A stretch of DNA of 64,000 bases. Origin: Capitella teleta (lineage: Eukaryota; Annelida; Polychaeta; Capitellidae). Where the stretch lies: the NCBI GenBank assembly GCA_000328365.1, contig KB308144.1, positions 62,221-126,220 on the forward strand, read 5' to 3'. Below are positions 11,501 to 29,900 of the stretch, piece after piece (the stretch's first letter is position 1; the number at the start of each line of letters is the position of its first letter). The notes below the pieces were generated by a model. The model was not told the DNA's origin. It ran no database searches and saw nothing but the letters and a program-made list of their open reading frames with translations. The translations under genes and the position numbers were made by a program.

Positions 11501-14500
11501 GGTTTCCCCCTACTCTTATCGATAAATCCCAAGGGTTCTTTATCCTGCATACCACCATAGACAGTAGTACACAGCGCCCGGCCTTGTTACGCAGTTGGGC
11601 AGCACTGCAGAGTCACCGAAGAATTACAATTGTAATTCAAATCATAACGCCCGTGGCCTGATCGGGTCTCGAACCCGGGACCTCGATCTGCATGATGAAA
11701 CGTGATGATAACCATCAATGTTAACAGCATTAACATTAGTATCGGTGAACCAGGTTTCTGTCAGTCCAATTACTGAAAAATCCGAATTGAGAGACTGGAC
11801 ATATGAGCGCAAAGCAGTCATTTTATGGAAAGCTCTACAAATGTTATGCACTATCACACTAAATTTACAATCGGATTTGTTTGTGATCAGTGTTGAATTA
11901 ATTCTCATCAAAGTAGGGGCTGCCATAGTGTTGGAGGTAGTTGCTCAGAAATTGTTCATCGGGGTCAACATCAGACATGTATTTGTACATTTTATCATCT
12001 AACTCAAATGGGTAGAATACTTTGTTAGAAGCATTAAACTCAAAGTGTAAAGAGCTTTGGGTTGAATCGGAAGAGTGTAATGCATGAAAGAACTCACCAT
12101 CATTCGTAATGTGATTGAAGGGAAAAATTCGCGAGCATGAATAGCAGTTGAAATGAACATGGGATGTCTTGGATTGGCTGCACAGCCTTATCATCTGCGG
12201 GCAACAGAGTGGATGGAAATGCGGGCAACAGAGTGGATGGAAATGCGGGCAACAGAGTGGATGGAAATGCGGGCAACAGAGTGGATGGAAATGCGGGCAA
12301 CAGAGTGGATGGAAATGCACTTCACACAGTTCTGTTCATGTATCATTTTTGAACCAAAACAAAAAATAAACAATGAATCATAGTACGACACCAAAAAATA
12401 CAAGAATGTTTCCAAAAATACACATAGAATGGTAATTACTCTCATAGCATAAATAGTGAGAAGGACGAAAATTAAAAACTGACACAAATATAAAATAATC
12501 AGATTCTGGTTCTTCTGCGAAGAGTTCAGCGCATGATTTTGCATAAAGGTAAAAATTTATGAAGGACCTTTTAAGAGGTTTCTTTCCTCTGTGGAATGTT
12601 TCCAGACTCTCCACAAATTCCTCTGATATATTCTCATGCAGGTCAGGATTAATTAAGGATGCAATCGCATTATTTGGCGAACCCACAAATGTGCTTGTGA
12701 ACAATGTGTCAAATTATTATTTGTCAATTTCGTCTATTTGCGATGGCATTAAAATAGAAACTTTTTATTTCCCCAGATCAAGAAAAGACAGATGTACCTA
12801 AAGAGTGAGTTAAAACCCCTCAGACTGGGTAAGTGATTAATATTTCTCTAATCTCATTCCAGTGAAGATGAATCAGAGGTACCCATGGAAAGCGAAGAAG
12901 CTCTTCTTGCTTCAGAATCTCCAAAAGAAGAAGAAGCAACAACAGAGGTAACAGCAGCAGCAGCAGCAGCAGCAGCCCCCAATGGCGAAGAAGAGGGGGC
13001 TGGGGATGTGGAAGAAGTGAAGGAAGAGACAAAAGAGAATGAACTGGAAGGAGAGGGAAAGAAAGAGCAAGTCGAAGGGGAAGAGCAAGAGGAGGCAGCG
13101 AAGGAAGTGAAAAGCGGAGATGAAGACGACGATTCAGACGATGACATCCACATCACGATTGGTGAAATCAAACCACAGACTACTTATGAGTGAGTCGTCA
13201 CAGGGGTGTGTTTCTCTTAACGTTTTTGGTTTCTTTACGCAGCGGCAGCGGTAAATTTAAACCTGGTTATCAAAGGCCGACGGGAACAAGTGAGCTGTTT
13301 TGTTTTTCCATTATCCTTGCTGCGTTTATTATAATTTTATTCTGTCTCAGCTGTACAGCCAAAACAGACTCCAGCCAAAGGCTTGGATGTTGAGTCTGTT
13401 GGTCAAATCAACGGACAAACCGTGTACGAGTTTAATCTTGACAGTTTGCAAGCAGATGAGAAAGCATGGCGGAAACCAGGTATGATGGATTATGGGATGT
13501 CTGTGTCATGCTCAGCGGTCGTTGTACTTTGCAGGCGCGGATATCACTGATTATTTCAATTACGGCTTCAATGAGGATACTTGGATGAAATACTGCGAAC
13601 GACAGAGAAGGTTGCGACATGAAAACACAGGCAGTGTAGTGGTGATGAAGACCCAACACATGGTGAGTGAGGTTGTCAAATGACGTCAATCAAGTATTCA
13701 CACAGCAGATGCAGACTCCCCCCGTATCACACCAACGCATGGAGCGCATGGATAGGACTGAGCGTAGTCCTCACTTCTCTGGAGGTACTAAATTTGTTGC
13801 TCAGAGCATTGTTTGTCATATTCATTTTCAGCAGATTCGGATCGCAAAAGAAATGACAGTTACCGGAAATCTGCCGGAACGATCGATGTCATAGGCAGCA
13901 GCCGTAATGACGCTCGGCGGGAATTTGATGACCCGAATTTGTGAGATTTCACTTTCTGTTGTCGTCCTCGTTTCATATTGTGTTAATCTGCAGCTCAGAA
14001 GGAGGTGGCGGTGGGGGAGAATCAACTCCTACATCCGGCACTTTCACCATTCCTAACATGAGCATGCCTCCCCCTGGCATACCACCCCCGGGAGTCAATC
14101 CAATCGGGGGTCCCCCCACGATTATAGCCATGAATGTTCCTCCCCCCGGCATGATTGGAGGCCCGCCTGGCCTGGTTGTTCCTCCGCCAGGCTTCCGGCC
14201 GCCTGGACCTGGACCCATTAGACCGCCTGGCCCTGATCCGTTTGAACGTATGTGCACGTTTCCTACGTCAGCTATTTTTTAATCTCATTTGATGGCTATT
14301 TCTTTTTTCAGGTGGCTTCTTTCCTCCTGGTCCTAGGTTTGTTATTCATTATTCACTTTGATGTCTGATTAATCTCTCCCCGTAACAGAGGACCCCCGCC
14401 CGGTTTTGATGATCGTGGTTTCCGAGGTTACGGTCCTCCTCCATTTGCCGGGGGTCCCCCGTCTGGAGGTCCCCCGCCCAACTGGGATGGACGAGGTCCT

Positions 14501-14983
14501 GGTTGGCCTGACTACAATCGAAGTCCCCCGAGATCTGACGTTTCTGATCTGAGCTCTGATTCTGATGAGGAGAAAGGTCGCGGAGGAAGGTCGTATCGGG
14601 ACCGTCACATGCGACCCCCTCACGACAGAGAACCTTCCAGAGGGTGAGTGCCTGCGTAGGAATCTTTCCAACTTTGCATTAACCTCCTTTGCAGGGATTC
14701 ATTCAGAGACCGGGACCGAGATAGGACCAGCAGACATATTCGCTCACGATCAAAGGACCGAGATAGAGAGAGAGAGCGAGATAGGAGAGAACGGAGACAC
14801 AGAGAGAGGGACAGAGAGAGCCATCGCGGCAGAGAAAGAGACGAACATCGATCTTCACGCAGCAGACGGCATGACGATGACGATCGGTCACGGAGACACG
14901 AAGACGACGATCGCCGCAAGAAGGAGAGTCGCAGCAGCAGCAGACGAAAGGATGAAGACGCGTCTAAATCGCAGGAATCCTAA
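4718..14983 (+). CDS. FIP1L1: FIP1L1, pre-mRNA 3'-end-processing factor FIP1 (12 exons)
   Basis: FIP1 is a subunit of the nuclear CPSF complex; it binds U-rich RNA and tethers poly(A) polymerase. Inferred coding exons are 4718-4766, 12777-12804, 12863-13189, 13243-13289, 13351-13479, 13535-13662, 13706-13784, 13832-13940, 13994-14247, 14312-14336, 14389-14643 and 14695-14983. All junctions are GT-AG and phases agree, giving about 572 residues, close to human FIP1L1. Exon 1 encodes [16 protein letters not shown], matching the acidic EEEEWLYGG start of vertebrate FIP1. Exon 3 is acidic, with an 8-Ala run and [12 protein letters not shown]. Exons 5-6 carry the Fip1 core ([16 protein letters not shown], about residues 189-205). 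Exon 8 has AGTIDVIG. Exons 9-11 are Pro/Gly-rich, and exon 12 is an Arg/Asp/Glu/Ser tail. Exons 2 (28 nt) and 10 (25 nt) are microexons. I saw no further exon in the 8-kb intron 1, but a small one could be missed. Confidence 0.93.
5924..5959. repeat. 11-bp stem-loop, related to a block at 4561-4593
   Basis: AGCTCCCCAAG (5924-5934) pairs perfectly with CTTGGGGAGCT (5949-5959) around a 14-base loop. The loop and right arm (CTCCGCTACCC, then T/C, then TGGGGAGCT) recur almost exactly at about 4573-4593, where the left arm is shortened. The pair may be ends of an unknown short repeat. Confidence 0.6.
5985..6110 (-). mobile_element. LINE fragment, RT motif A
   Basis: The minus strand encodes [17 protein letters not shown], a reverse transcriptase motif A with catalytic Asp as in Jockey-like elements (TDIxGAFDRV). 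A nearly identical piece occurs at about 18290-18345, so both come from one family. The rest of the element is not recognisable here. Confidence 0.65.
6450..7190 (-). mobile_element. Decayed hAT transposon (ZBED-like) fragment
   Basis: On the minus strand, about 7180-7000 encodes a broken BED zinc finger: [14 protein letters not shown], then in another frame [11 protein letters not shown], followed by [14 protein letters not shown]. About 6850-6540 encodes the region before and into the RNase-H-like core, including [19 protein letters not shown] and [20 protein letters not shown], which matches the hAT/ZBED signature [21 protein letters not shown]. Several frame shifts and stops make it non-functional. 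The C-terminal dimerisation region and terminal repeats were not found. Confidence 0.65.
7265..7790 (-). mobile_element. LINE fragment, RT palm (YVDD) and thumb
   Basis: A single 171-codon minus-strand frame contains [10 protein letters not shown], a reverse transcriptase motif C with the catalytic Asp pair. After it come [17 protein letters not shown], a motif like LGxxLDSxLSxxxHV (here [16 protein letters not shown]), and [16 protein letters not shown] with IYKTYV, the usual connection region of Jockey/CR1-type LINEs. The piece ends abruptly beside the hAT remnant. No upstream RT motifs are adjacent. Confidence 0.8.
8488..8522. repeat. (AAG)n microsatellite
   Basis: About eleven AAG triplets. 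On the minus strand this is a (TTC)n run following the candidate polyadenylation-like sequence TTGCAATAAAT, which fits the 3' tail of the large minus-strand LINE upstream. Confidence 0.9.
8674..8739. repeat. A-rich tracts
   Basis: Two long A-runs separated by a short GA-rich piece. They lie in what I interpret as the 3' UTR of the adjacent LINE, or between two elements. Confidence 0.9.
8761..8899. repeat. (TACA)n / (CA)n / (TA)n microsatellite
   Basis: A compound, imperfect repeat of ACATAC, CACA and ending in TATATATATA. Open frames encoding alternating Tyr, Val, Cys and Met across it are artefacts of the repeat. Confidence 0.95.
10502..10565. other. Assembly gap (64 N)
   Basis: A run of N lies inside the LINE between the endonuclease and the RT. 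The flanking coding frames differ, so the true length of missing sequence is unknown. Confidence 1.
11433..11684 (-). mobile_element. tRNA-derived SINE inserted in the LINE
   Basis: The 252-bp insert is flanked by exact 12-bp target-site duplications GATCTGCATGAT (11421-11432 and 11685-11696). Removing insert and one duplication restores the LINE endonuclease frame ([10 protein letters not shown]). Read on the minus strand, the insert starts with a pol-III B-box-like GGTTCGAGACC and ends in GCCGTAAAACCCCA. No A box precedes the B box, so the copy is probably 5'-truncated. The SINE landed after the LINE and is therefore younger. Confidence 0.88.
12197..12318. repeat. 24-bp minisatellite, 5 identical copies
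   Basis: Five head-to-tail copies of a 24-bp unit starting GCGGGCAACAGAGTGGATGG. Because 24 is a multiple of three, every frame stays open. On the minus strand, in frame with the LINE polyprotein, each unit encodes HFHPLCCP. The array sits where relatives carry a Cys/His finger. Confidence 0.97.
12378..12704 (-). other. Unrecognised 108-codon open frame in FIP1L1 intron 1
   Basis: A minus-strand frame contains [19 protein letters not shown] and [17 protein letters not shown], whose composition looks protein-like. It lies just upstream of the LINE's N-terminal region on the same strand, so it may be an upstream ORF or 5' part of that LINE. I do not recognise a family and cannot exclude chance. 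Confidence 0.3.
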
Positions 14984-15001
14984 ACGTCTTCTTCTTCTAT
15001 T

Positions 15002-15007
15002 AATAAA
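15002..15007 (+). promoter_or_regulatory. FIP1L1 polyadenylation signal
   Basis: AATAAA lies 18 bases after the FIP1L1 stop codon, followed by TG/T-rich sequence. It would give a very short 3' UTR. Confidence 0.7.
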
Positions 15008-15059
15008 ACTCTGGTCTTTTAGTAGCACTTGTTGTCTGCTTTGCATGACCTTCACTGGT

Positions 15060-15692
15060 TGATCTTTGCAGGAAAGAGTGCATTTTAAAATTTTATTTAC
15101 AGTGTTTAAGTGCATCCATTAAGCTGCCCCACTTCACCTTCAACAAATGCTTCACTTATCTCACAGCAAAAACGATCTTTACGCTGAAATGCTTAATTAT
15201 TTTCGTAGTACTATAACATATAAGGGAACTGATATTTATATTTCGATCTCAAATGTGACAAGACAAAGATAGACCTGTTACTTATATAGTGGCGGATTTT
15301 AGCCCTTTATTAAACGCACTTCTGTGGCGCCCACATTGTGTGAGTGGATGAGGCGGCCGGCCGATTGCATAACTTGTCTTATGTCCTGTGGCATAAGAAC
15401 CTAAGGGGTCCATAACCTTCCTATCAGTCGCACATTTTGATCAAAGGTATATTGGGCTATAGAGCTATCATACCATAGAGGAAGAATAATTCTTATCTTC
15501 CTCTACGAAGTTCCATAGCCACATGTACTTCAACGAGGATGGGTATAAGCATCCTCTGATGATAAGATGATGAGTGGAGATCAATTATTTTATCTCAACA
15601 ATCAAATGATAATATATAAATGGTTTGTGACAATTGAGAGTTGCTTCAGTCAAGAAACCACATGCAGATATTCGACACCGTCACACCTCAAA
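15060..15692 (+). promoter_or_regulatory. Spacer between FIP1L1 and the SLC22 gene
   Basis: This roughly 630-bp tract must hold the 3' end of FIP1L1 and the promoter and 5' UTR of the SLC22 gene, as both genes run in the same direction. No transposon and no coding exon is recognised. TATA-like ATTTATATTT and TTATATAG occur near 15234 and 15285, but the start site cannot be set. Confidence 0.4.
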
Positions 15693-23844
<8,152 letters not shown>

Positions 23845-24419
23845 TTTCGACCATTCTAATTTCACAAGTACTGCGGTGCATATATATATATATATATAAA
23901 CATAATTACATACTGATCCAATGTGTATCAATCAAGTATAATTAAGAAGACCTGCGTTTATCTCGGCTATATTCTACACCAATTAAAATACACGTACTTT
24001 CTTACTCAGGTTGAATTTAGCTCAAATCGCGAAGAGATTTCGTTGTGGGATGCATCTACTATCATTTGCAACTTCTTATGGTCCTCTACAATCAGTTTTG
24101 ACTCGATTATTCCCCACCAAACGGATGCAATGTATTGCAAGTCGCAAGCCATTCAGAATCAGGTTGGCGCTGTTTCGACCTAGTAGTTCATCAGTTTTCA
24201 GATTATATTATGAAAACCATGGATTAATCACACAAGAACATTTCAACAACAACCAGAATGACACATGCGTTACATGCAGTTCTGGTGTGGACATTGACTC
24301 ATTCAGTGAATGAATGACAAATAGTCTTGATTCGAGCATCGGAAATCTTGTCTTGGCGTCCATCGTGGCGTCTATGACCAACACTTTGAGTGGGTCAAGT
24401 TTAGGCTAGTCGTGTGCAT

Positions 24420-24425
24420 AATAAA
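24420..24425 (+). promoter_or_regulatory. Candidate SLC22 polyadenylation signal
   Basis: The AATAAA nearest downstream that I noted lies about 575 bases after the SLC22 stop codon. Assignment to this gene is inferred from orientation and distance. Confidence 0.45.
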
Positions 24426-26809
24426 GCCGTTGTACATGATGCACATGCAAATAATTATACTAATTGTGTGAAGCGTACGATCGAATACCACGAATGCCTT
24501 TGCTTCGAAATGAAATCAATCAACACTGTTCATTACGAATATCTCCTAACGTATGAATGAATAAGTCTTTTTGAGGCAACTCAAATTACAATGCATTCAC
24601 CCAAAATAAATGTTATCTTCACAATACAATAGAAATTATGTCATCGCTGACCTAGTCTGAATGAAAATCGGACGATCCCAAGGGTTCATCGTGACAATGT
24701 TTCCATACAGATGAGTTCTCGCTAAAATGATTAGACTGCAGAGGGGGCCTAGGGCTTCTCTCTTCCCCGTCATATTTCATCAATAATTGACGATAGCGTG
24801 ATATTCACATCGGATGAAGCATAAAATTGAAATGGACAACGCACGAGATCAACATCTGTCCATGTTTCATCTCAATCAAGAAGTGAGAGGATTTTTATGT
24901 GTAGCTGTTTGAGAAGAGTGTTTCCTATATTGAGTAACCTGAGCAGTTGTTACCGTGTTATCACAGCATCAAGCAATTTGTTCAACACGTGCATATGCCC
25001 ATGTATTACAACAAGTGTAAATGTCACATTTGCAGTAATTAATGGCTACAAATTTCCTCTTGAAAATGGCCGGCTCCAAATTTCCTCACATCAAAATGGC
25101 GGAAAGTTCTGTTCTCACTAGAATTAAGAAGTGGGATTGCTTAACCCACTTTGGTGACGAACAAGCGATATTCGTCCTACAAAAGAAACCGGACTAAAAG
25201 TTTGGAATCGACGTCTTGCTACTCAGATCCAACATTTTATTCGTTTTAGATATTCTCTCATTTCTCCCACAAAAAGACCAATTTCCGGAAGAAGGCCTTT
25301 TCGTTCTCTCTTGTGTAGCAGCAGAACACGTGGGAAATATTCAACTGGAAGTCCATTACGAAGAAAAAGCAGCATAGAAATCACATTCTCAATTAATTCA
25401 ATGCACCTGGACGAATTAGACACGACGAAAAATGCAACTTCCAAGTATATTGAGCTAAATTCATTCTCGTCATTGTTCGCAATCAATTTGATGGACAAAA
25501 GACGGGTTTATGGCAATTAAACGATCGAGTTTCAAGAACTTATTATATTTAATACATGACTACCACACAACAACCAAACATAGTGTGTCTTAGCAACGAA
25601 TTACGTTCACAAATGAGAAGTGATCAGTGTCTCCTTCAGTCGCCAACATGCAGATTCATCGCTTGGTTTGGCTGTTCACCTTTCTCTCGGGAAAATCATT
25701 CGGAGATGGTGTCTGGCATCTTGCGCAAGGCCTGACATCTATTTCGGATGACATCGATCCGAGTGATTCTTGACTGGATTGCCGCAACAATAAGATCTCA
25801 GTTATCATGAAGACAGATTTCAACGACAAATATCCAAGCTTGACAGGTTCATTTCTTATATTCTCATTAGGAATTAGATGCATTTAAATCAAACAACAAG
25901 TCACGAACTTGCACATTAATTGTTAATTGTGAGTAGTTGCAAGTTCGTCACTTATTATTGTAAGTTCGAACAACTTTCTTGCATTCCATAATATGGAAGG
26001 CGAGAAAGTTGTTCAAACTTTATCATTTTGCAGACATACCTTTTGGGTTCCAATGATGTATGCGAATACAATGTCGTGCGATAATAATGATAAACTTTAT
26101 TGTATATGTGCAGAATATCGTCGTACCTATAGATGATACAGGCATACATAATGTAATTAATAATGCATAATAATACATAATAATATTAATAATACACCGA
26201 CACACAATCGCTTGAAGAGAAAGGGGGGAACCCAACCAGAAATCGTGGAATTAAAATTTAAGTAAAGCGATAACGAGCGTTATGTGGCAATTTCCAGTCC
26301 GTAATCAAAGTCACCATACAATTTCGATTTATAGAAAGCATTTCCTCTAATCAGTCATCCAGTTTTGCATAATTTAAATAACCCAGTCGTTGGTGTGTAT
26401 GGGTTGTTATTGTTATTCCATGGAAACCAGGGAAGGGGTTTCCACTTTTGCTGTTTGAACTTTGAAGATATCAATCACCGAATCAATCAAATTTGCAATA
26501 CCACTGTTACGCCCAAACGAGCCGGTTGGAGCCTTGAATAATTTACAATGACTGATTGTTTTGACAAACACACACGATGAGAATGCGTATGAACCTAGTG
26601 AGGGCAACCAGTCAACAACGGGGCAACTTCACACGACCCATTCGATGTACCAACTGTGACCTAAACGTACTTAAACTGCTCTTCACCATTGCGTAGGCTT
26701 CTACGTTGCATCACCAACTACAAAATTTTCGAAGCTATCTTCCACACTAGGTAGCTAATCTCTGGTATATAGTTTAGATGAAAAGAATCCAAACTCTGTA
26801 ATTGGTATT

Positions 26810-26960
26810 CCGGCGCATGTTCCGGCGCATGCGCTCAGTACATGGTAAAATGGCGGCCCCCACGGAGGCGGCCATGATGGGCGATAATAGGCGAATGTTT
26901 GTTTTGACAATACAGATGACGGATGAGTCTGTCGCCGATCGGAAACCGCAGGGGACGACC
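26810..26960 (+). promoter_or_regulatory. Possible housekeeping-type promoter / first exon
   Basis: CpG-rich sequence holds an NRF1-type palindrome GCGCATGCGC (26826-26835) and, 16-24 bases on, AAAATGGCGGCC, a YY1-type site that doubles as an ATG in good context (ATG at 26849). The frame from this ATG begins MAAPTEAAMMGDNRR and stays open to 27089, with a possible GT donor near 26971. I recognise no protein and no clear following exon. TATCGGAATTACATCCTGG after a CTTTCAG near 27391 could be one. Confidence 0.3.
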
Positions 26961-29900
26961 ATAGGCGCCGATCGGGTGCTACGAGCAGTCTGTCACTGGC
27001 TCTGCATTTGGTTTATTGCATCTGATTCTGCTGATGTGGTCGAAAGATTCGTTAGAGACTGCCTGATGCACTTCAGATGCCACAAGTAGGCTATCAAGGC
27101 AGCCCAATCAAGCTTTTATCCCGCGTGTGTTGCTCTTGTCCGCCAATATCTTCAACTTTCGACCTTGCATCTCAGATGTCGACTCGATTTCATCGCCATC
27201 GAAAACAAGTTATAATCTCATATGATTGCAAGCGGTGACGAGGTCATTTCCGGGTCAATAAGGTCAAACTGAAAAAAATCACGATCAGAGGTCACATTGT
27301 ACGGTCACATACCAGCATACTGTAAGAGTATTTGACATACTTGAATGCAGTAACTAATTAATATGCATCCCGCTCTTCATTTATCTTTCAGTATCGGAAT
27401 TACATCCTGGACGGAACAGCACTTAGTGATGGCGACATAAAGACCCAATCGCTGCAGCACACAGGCTGTATTATTTTACATGCATGGATGCCAGTCTGGA
27501 GGTGGCGAGGTTAACAGCATAGGACCCTAAAAGAACCCAGGTTTTGACGAGGGCAAGAGGGAGGCTAAAGAGGAATGGGAGCGAAAAGCGTAGCGCGGTA
27601 CGTGACATGCGCAATGGGTTTGAGGTGGATGGGGTAATTGAACAACAGCGTATAACACGACGCTGATGGATGAATGGACAATCAACTCAGGTATTCACAG
27701 GTGAGAGAGGGTGTGGGAAGTCAGTAACCATGGTGATGTGCTACTTTACAGGGGTGGTTATCAAGTAATAACCATGGGTTCAAACTGGCCAATCAGCATG
27801 GAGATCGAGCGTGGTTTATTTATACATAAACCACTGTAGACCTATGTGACACCATTGCATATGAATCTTCCTGAGTCTGCTCGTAGGGGTCCCATGACGG
27901 AGTGGCCACCACGGGTGCCTCATCAGCATTCGTGCATGAATTCTCATTTCATGCCATGTGCAGAAGAAGCAGAGAAACATTGAAAGCAAAGGAAATTAAC
28001 GCACACCCTTAAGTACAGGCTAACGTCGCTCAACGCCGAACGCCTTGAGCAAGCAGCATTCAGTTGCTTTGGCTAGTGCTCAACAAGACCTAAATGCGAT
28101 GCAAAATGCATGACTCAATGTTCTTCTGCGCTGGATCTTATGCAATACGGGAGACCTCTGGTGCCGGCAAGCATGGATCTCGACTTGTTATGAATCTATC
28201 AGCGTAAATAACATCCTCGTGCTGTGCTTATGCCACCTGATAATCGTCCGTGTGATTCTTGCTTCGTTCTTCATCTGCTATTGAACAACAGATAAAAGCT
28301 TATAATTATATGAGCGTTTGAACGACAATGTTTAACAATTAATAAATGGGAATCAGTGCTAACGTGTGTTATGTATAACCGATGTTTCGACTTTATCCCA
28401 TGGGAACGTGCGTTATGACTCACTGAATTCGTGAAGCATAATATACTAGTATATCAGGTAATTTATCTAATTTTTTTAGCAGTCGTTTGGTCGCTAATAA
28501 CAACTTCCCTGCAGTAGCACCAGCTATTTAAAGGGTTCAGCTGAAAAGATAGGAGAGCAATGTTATCGTATCACTAATTACTCCTTTACCACAAAACTTA
28601 GAAATATTTAGTTGGCTCCATTGCGAAAAGGAGATGTTGGAGAAACTTATAAAAGCATATTTCACACTCGAAATGCCCGTCGAACACGGCCGGTTTTATT
28701 ACTAAAAAAACAACAGCGGGTTTTTGGCGGTAAAATAGAAATGGGGCTGCGTTAGGATTCAGCTTTCAAGACGCATAATCTGATTCATTAATTTGAGCAA
28801 TGCGCGACAATTACGTTATTTACAAGGAAGAAGTTGGCAATTTTAAGGCCAAATGCGGTAGTGTTGTAAATGTCGAAAGAAGCTCAAAAATAGGATCGAA
28901 TGTGCATTTTGTTGAATCGTTTTGTGGCAACAGTCACATGTATATATAAGCCAAGTGATTAGTTCTCCGTGTGTTATGGACTTATTGCGCAATTATACCG
29001 TGTCCTTTAGAGCAATGACTGAACTTTCGTAGTAAGTTAAAAGGTAATAGTACATTGTGTAAGATGGGAAGATATAAGAGTACAAGCAGGACGTAATTGG
29101 AAAAAGTTGAAAAGTGAGAACTGGTTTTATAACTTTATATTCAGACAAATAATTACTTGACAATTTTCCTTTAACAAAAAGTATTAAACAACGAACGCCT
29201 ATACATGTAGTTATAATTATAATTATGTACAGTCCATTATATTTACCACGATATGCGAACTTCTGGAAGTCCCAAAGGCCTATGCATGCACAGTCTCTAA
29301 ATGACTGGTGCAGAGCACTGATACGTTGATAAGGGGATTTGAGCTTCTGAAATAGGGTTGAACATTTTTTATCCCCATTATGATGGAATTAGCCTTACTA
29401 GCTGCATGTACTAGTACCTCTCAATTGCTATGATTAGGTCATGTGATAGGCCCTACACACACATGGGCCGCACTTGGTAATCAGAAGACGACAGAAGTGC
29501 ATCTGGTCACCAGAGATTGGTCTATGATGGATCGAGTGTTTTCATCCGACATTTTCTTTTGTTTCCTCTGGTAGCTGATTAGCGCATGCGCAGATGGCAG
29601 TTGATGCGGAAACAAACCTCACTGAAGGGGGCGTCGTTATTGAGAGCACACAATTTTATCTCCTGTTATCAGGCTTTTTTTACGAGGACCCCATCGCGGT
29701 TTCAGCATGAAAGACAACCGACGTGATTGGTCAATTGTGATTATTCAAAAATCTTACATGAAGGTATTTTATATTTTTGAAACCATGCTTCTGGCTGGTA
29801 TACGTAGTTCTGGGAGTTTGATTCAATAGAATTATGTACTCGTAGAATGCGTATTGAGGAGGAGGAATGGAGACAGAGGAGGGCGTCTGGTTTTCCTTCG

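Larger units (their letters stand above)
8519..12340 (-). mobile_element. Nearly full-length LINE (CR1/Jockey-like superfamily)
   Basis: Read on the minus strand, one long polyprotein is seen. The N-terminal PHD-like region ends in [11 protein letters not shown] (about 12160-12100) and DVDPDEQF. The endonuclease runs from about 11900 to 10900, with LTETWF, then [32 protein letters not shown] and DLSDHFPLF. The RT runs from about 10470 to 9500, with [46 protein letters not shown] and LFADDTNAF; the stop is at 9026. A SINE (11433-11684) splits the endonuclease, a 9-A run at 11008-11016 marks a frame change, and 64 N hide part of the RT start. The 3' UTR probably continues to TTGCAATAAA and a (TTC)n tail at about 8490-8520. 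Apart from these interruptions the frame is remarkably open, so the insertion is fairly young. It lies antisense within FIP1L1 intron 1. Confidence 0.88.
4767..12776 (+). other. FIP1L1 intron 1, transposon-rich
   Basis: The 8-kb intron is bounded by G|GTATTG and TTTCCCCAG|AT. About half of it can be assigned to transposon debris: LINE pieces near 6.0 and 7.3-7.8 kb, a hAT fragment at 6.45-7.2 kb, and a large LINE from about 8.5 to 12.3 kb, all antisense to the gene. The stretches 4767-5900 and 7800-8480 contain no coding sequence I recognise. Confidence 0.75.

Noticed and set aside
12153-12383. Plus-strand frames with repeated WMEMRATE or VDGNAGNR
   Set aside because: Other-frame readings of the 24-bp minisatellite. 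Only the minus-strand HFHPLCCP reading is in line with flanking LINE coding sequence.
12820-13171. Leu- and Ser-rich antisense frames opposite FIP1L1 exon 3
   Set aside because: Shadows of the acidic, Ala-rich coding strand.
14565-15062. 165-codon frame within the FIP1L1 3' exons
   Set aside because: It is out of phase with the conserved exons 11-12. The in-phase frame gives the expected Arg/Asp-rich FIP1 tail.
25223-25498. 91-codon minus-strand frame, possible gene
   Set aside because: No recognisable motif, no splice partners and AT-rich composition; consistent with chance.
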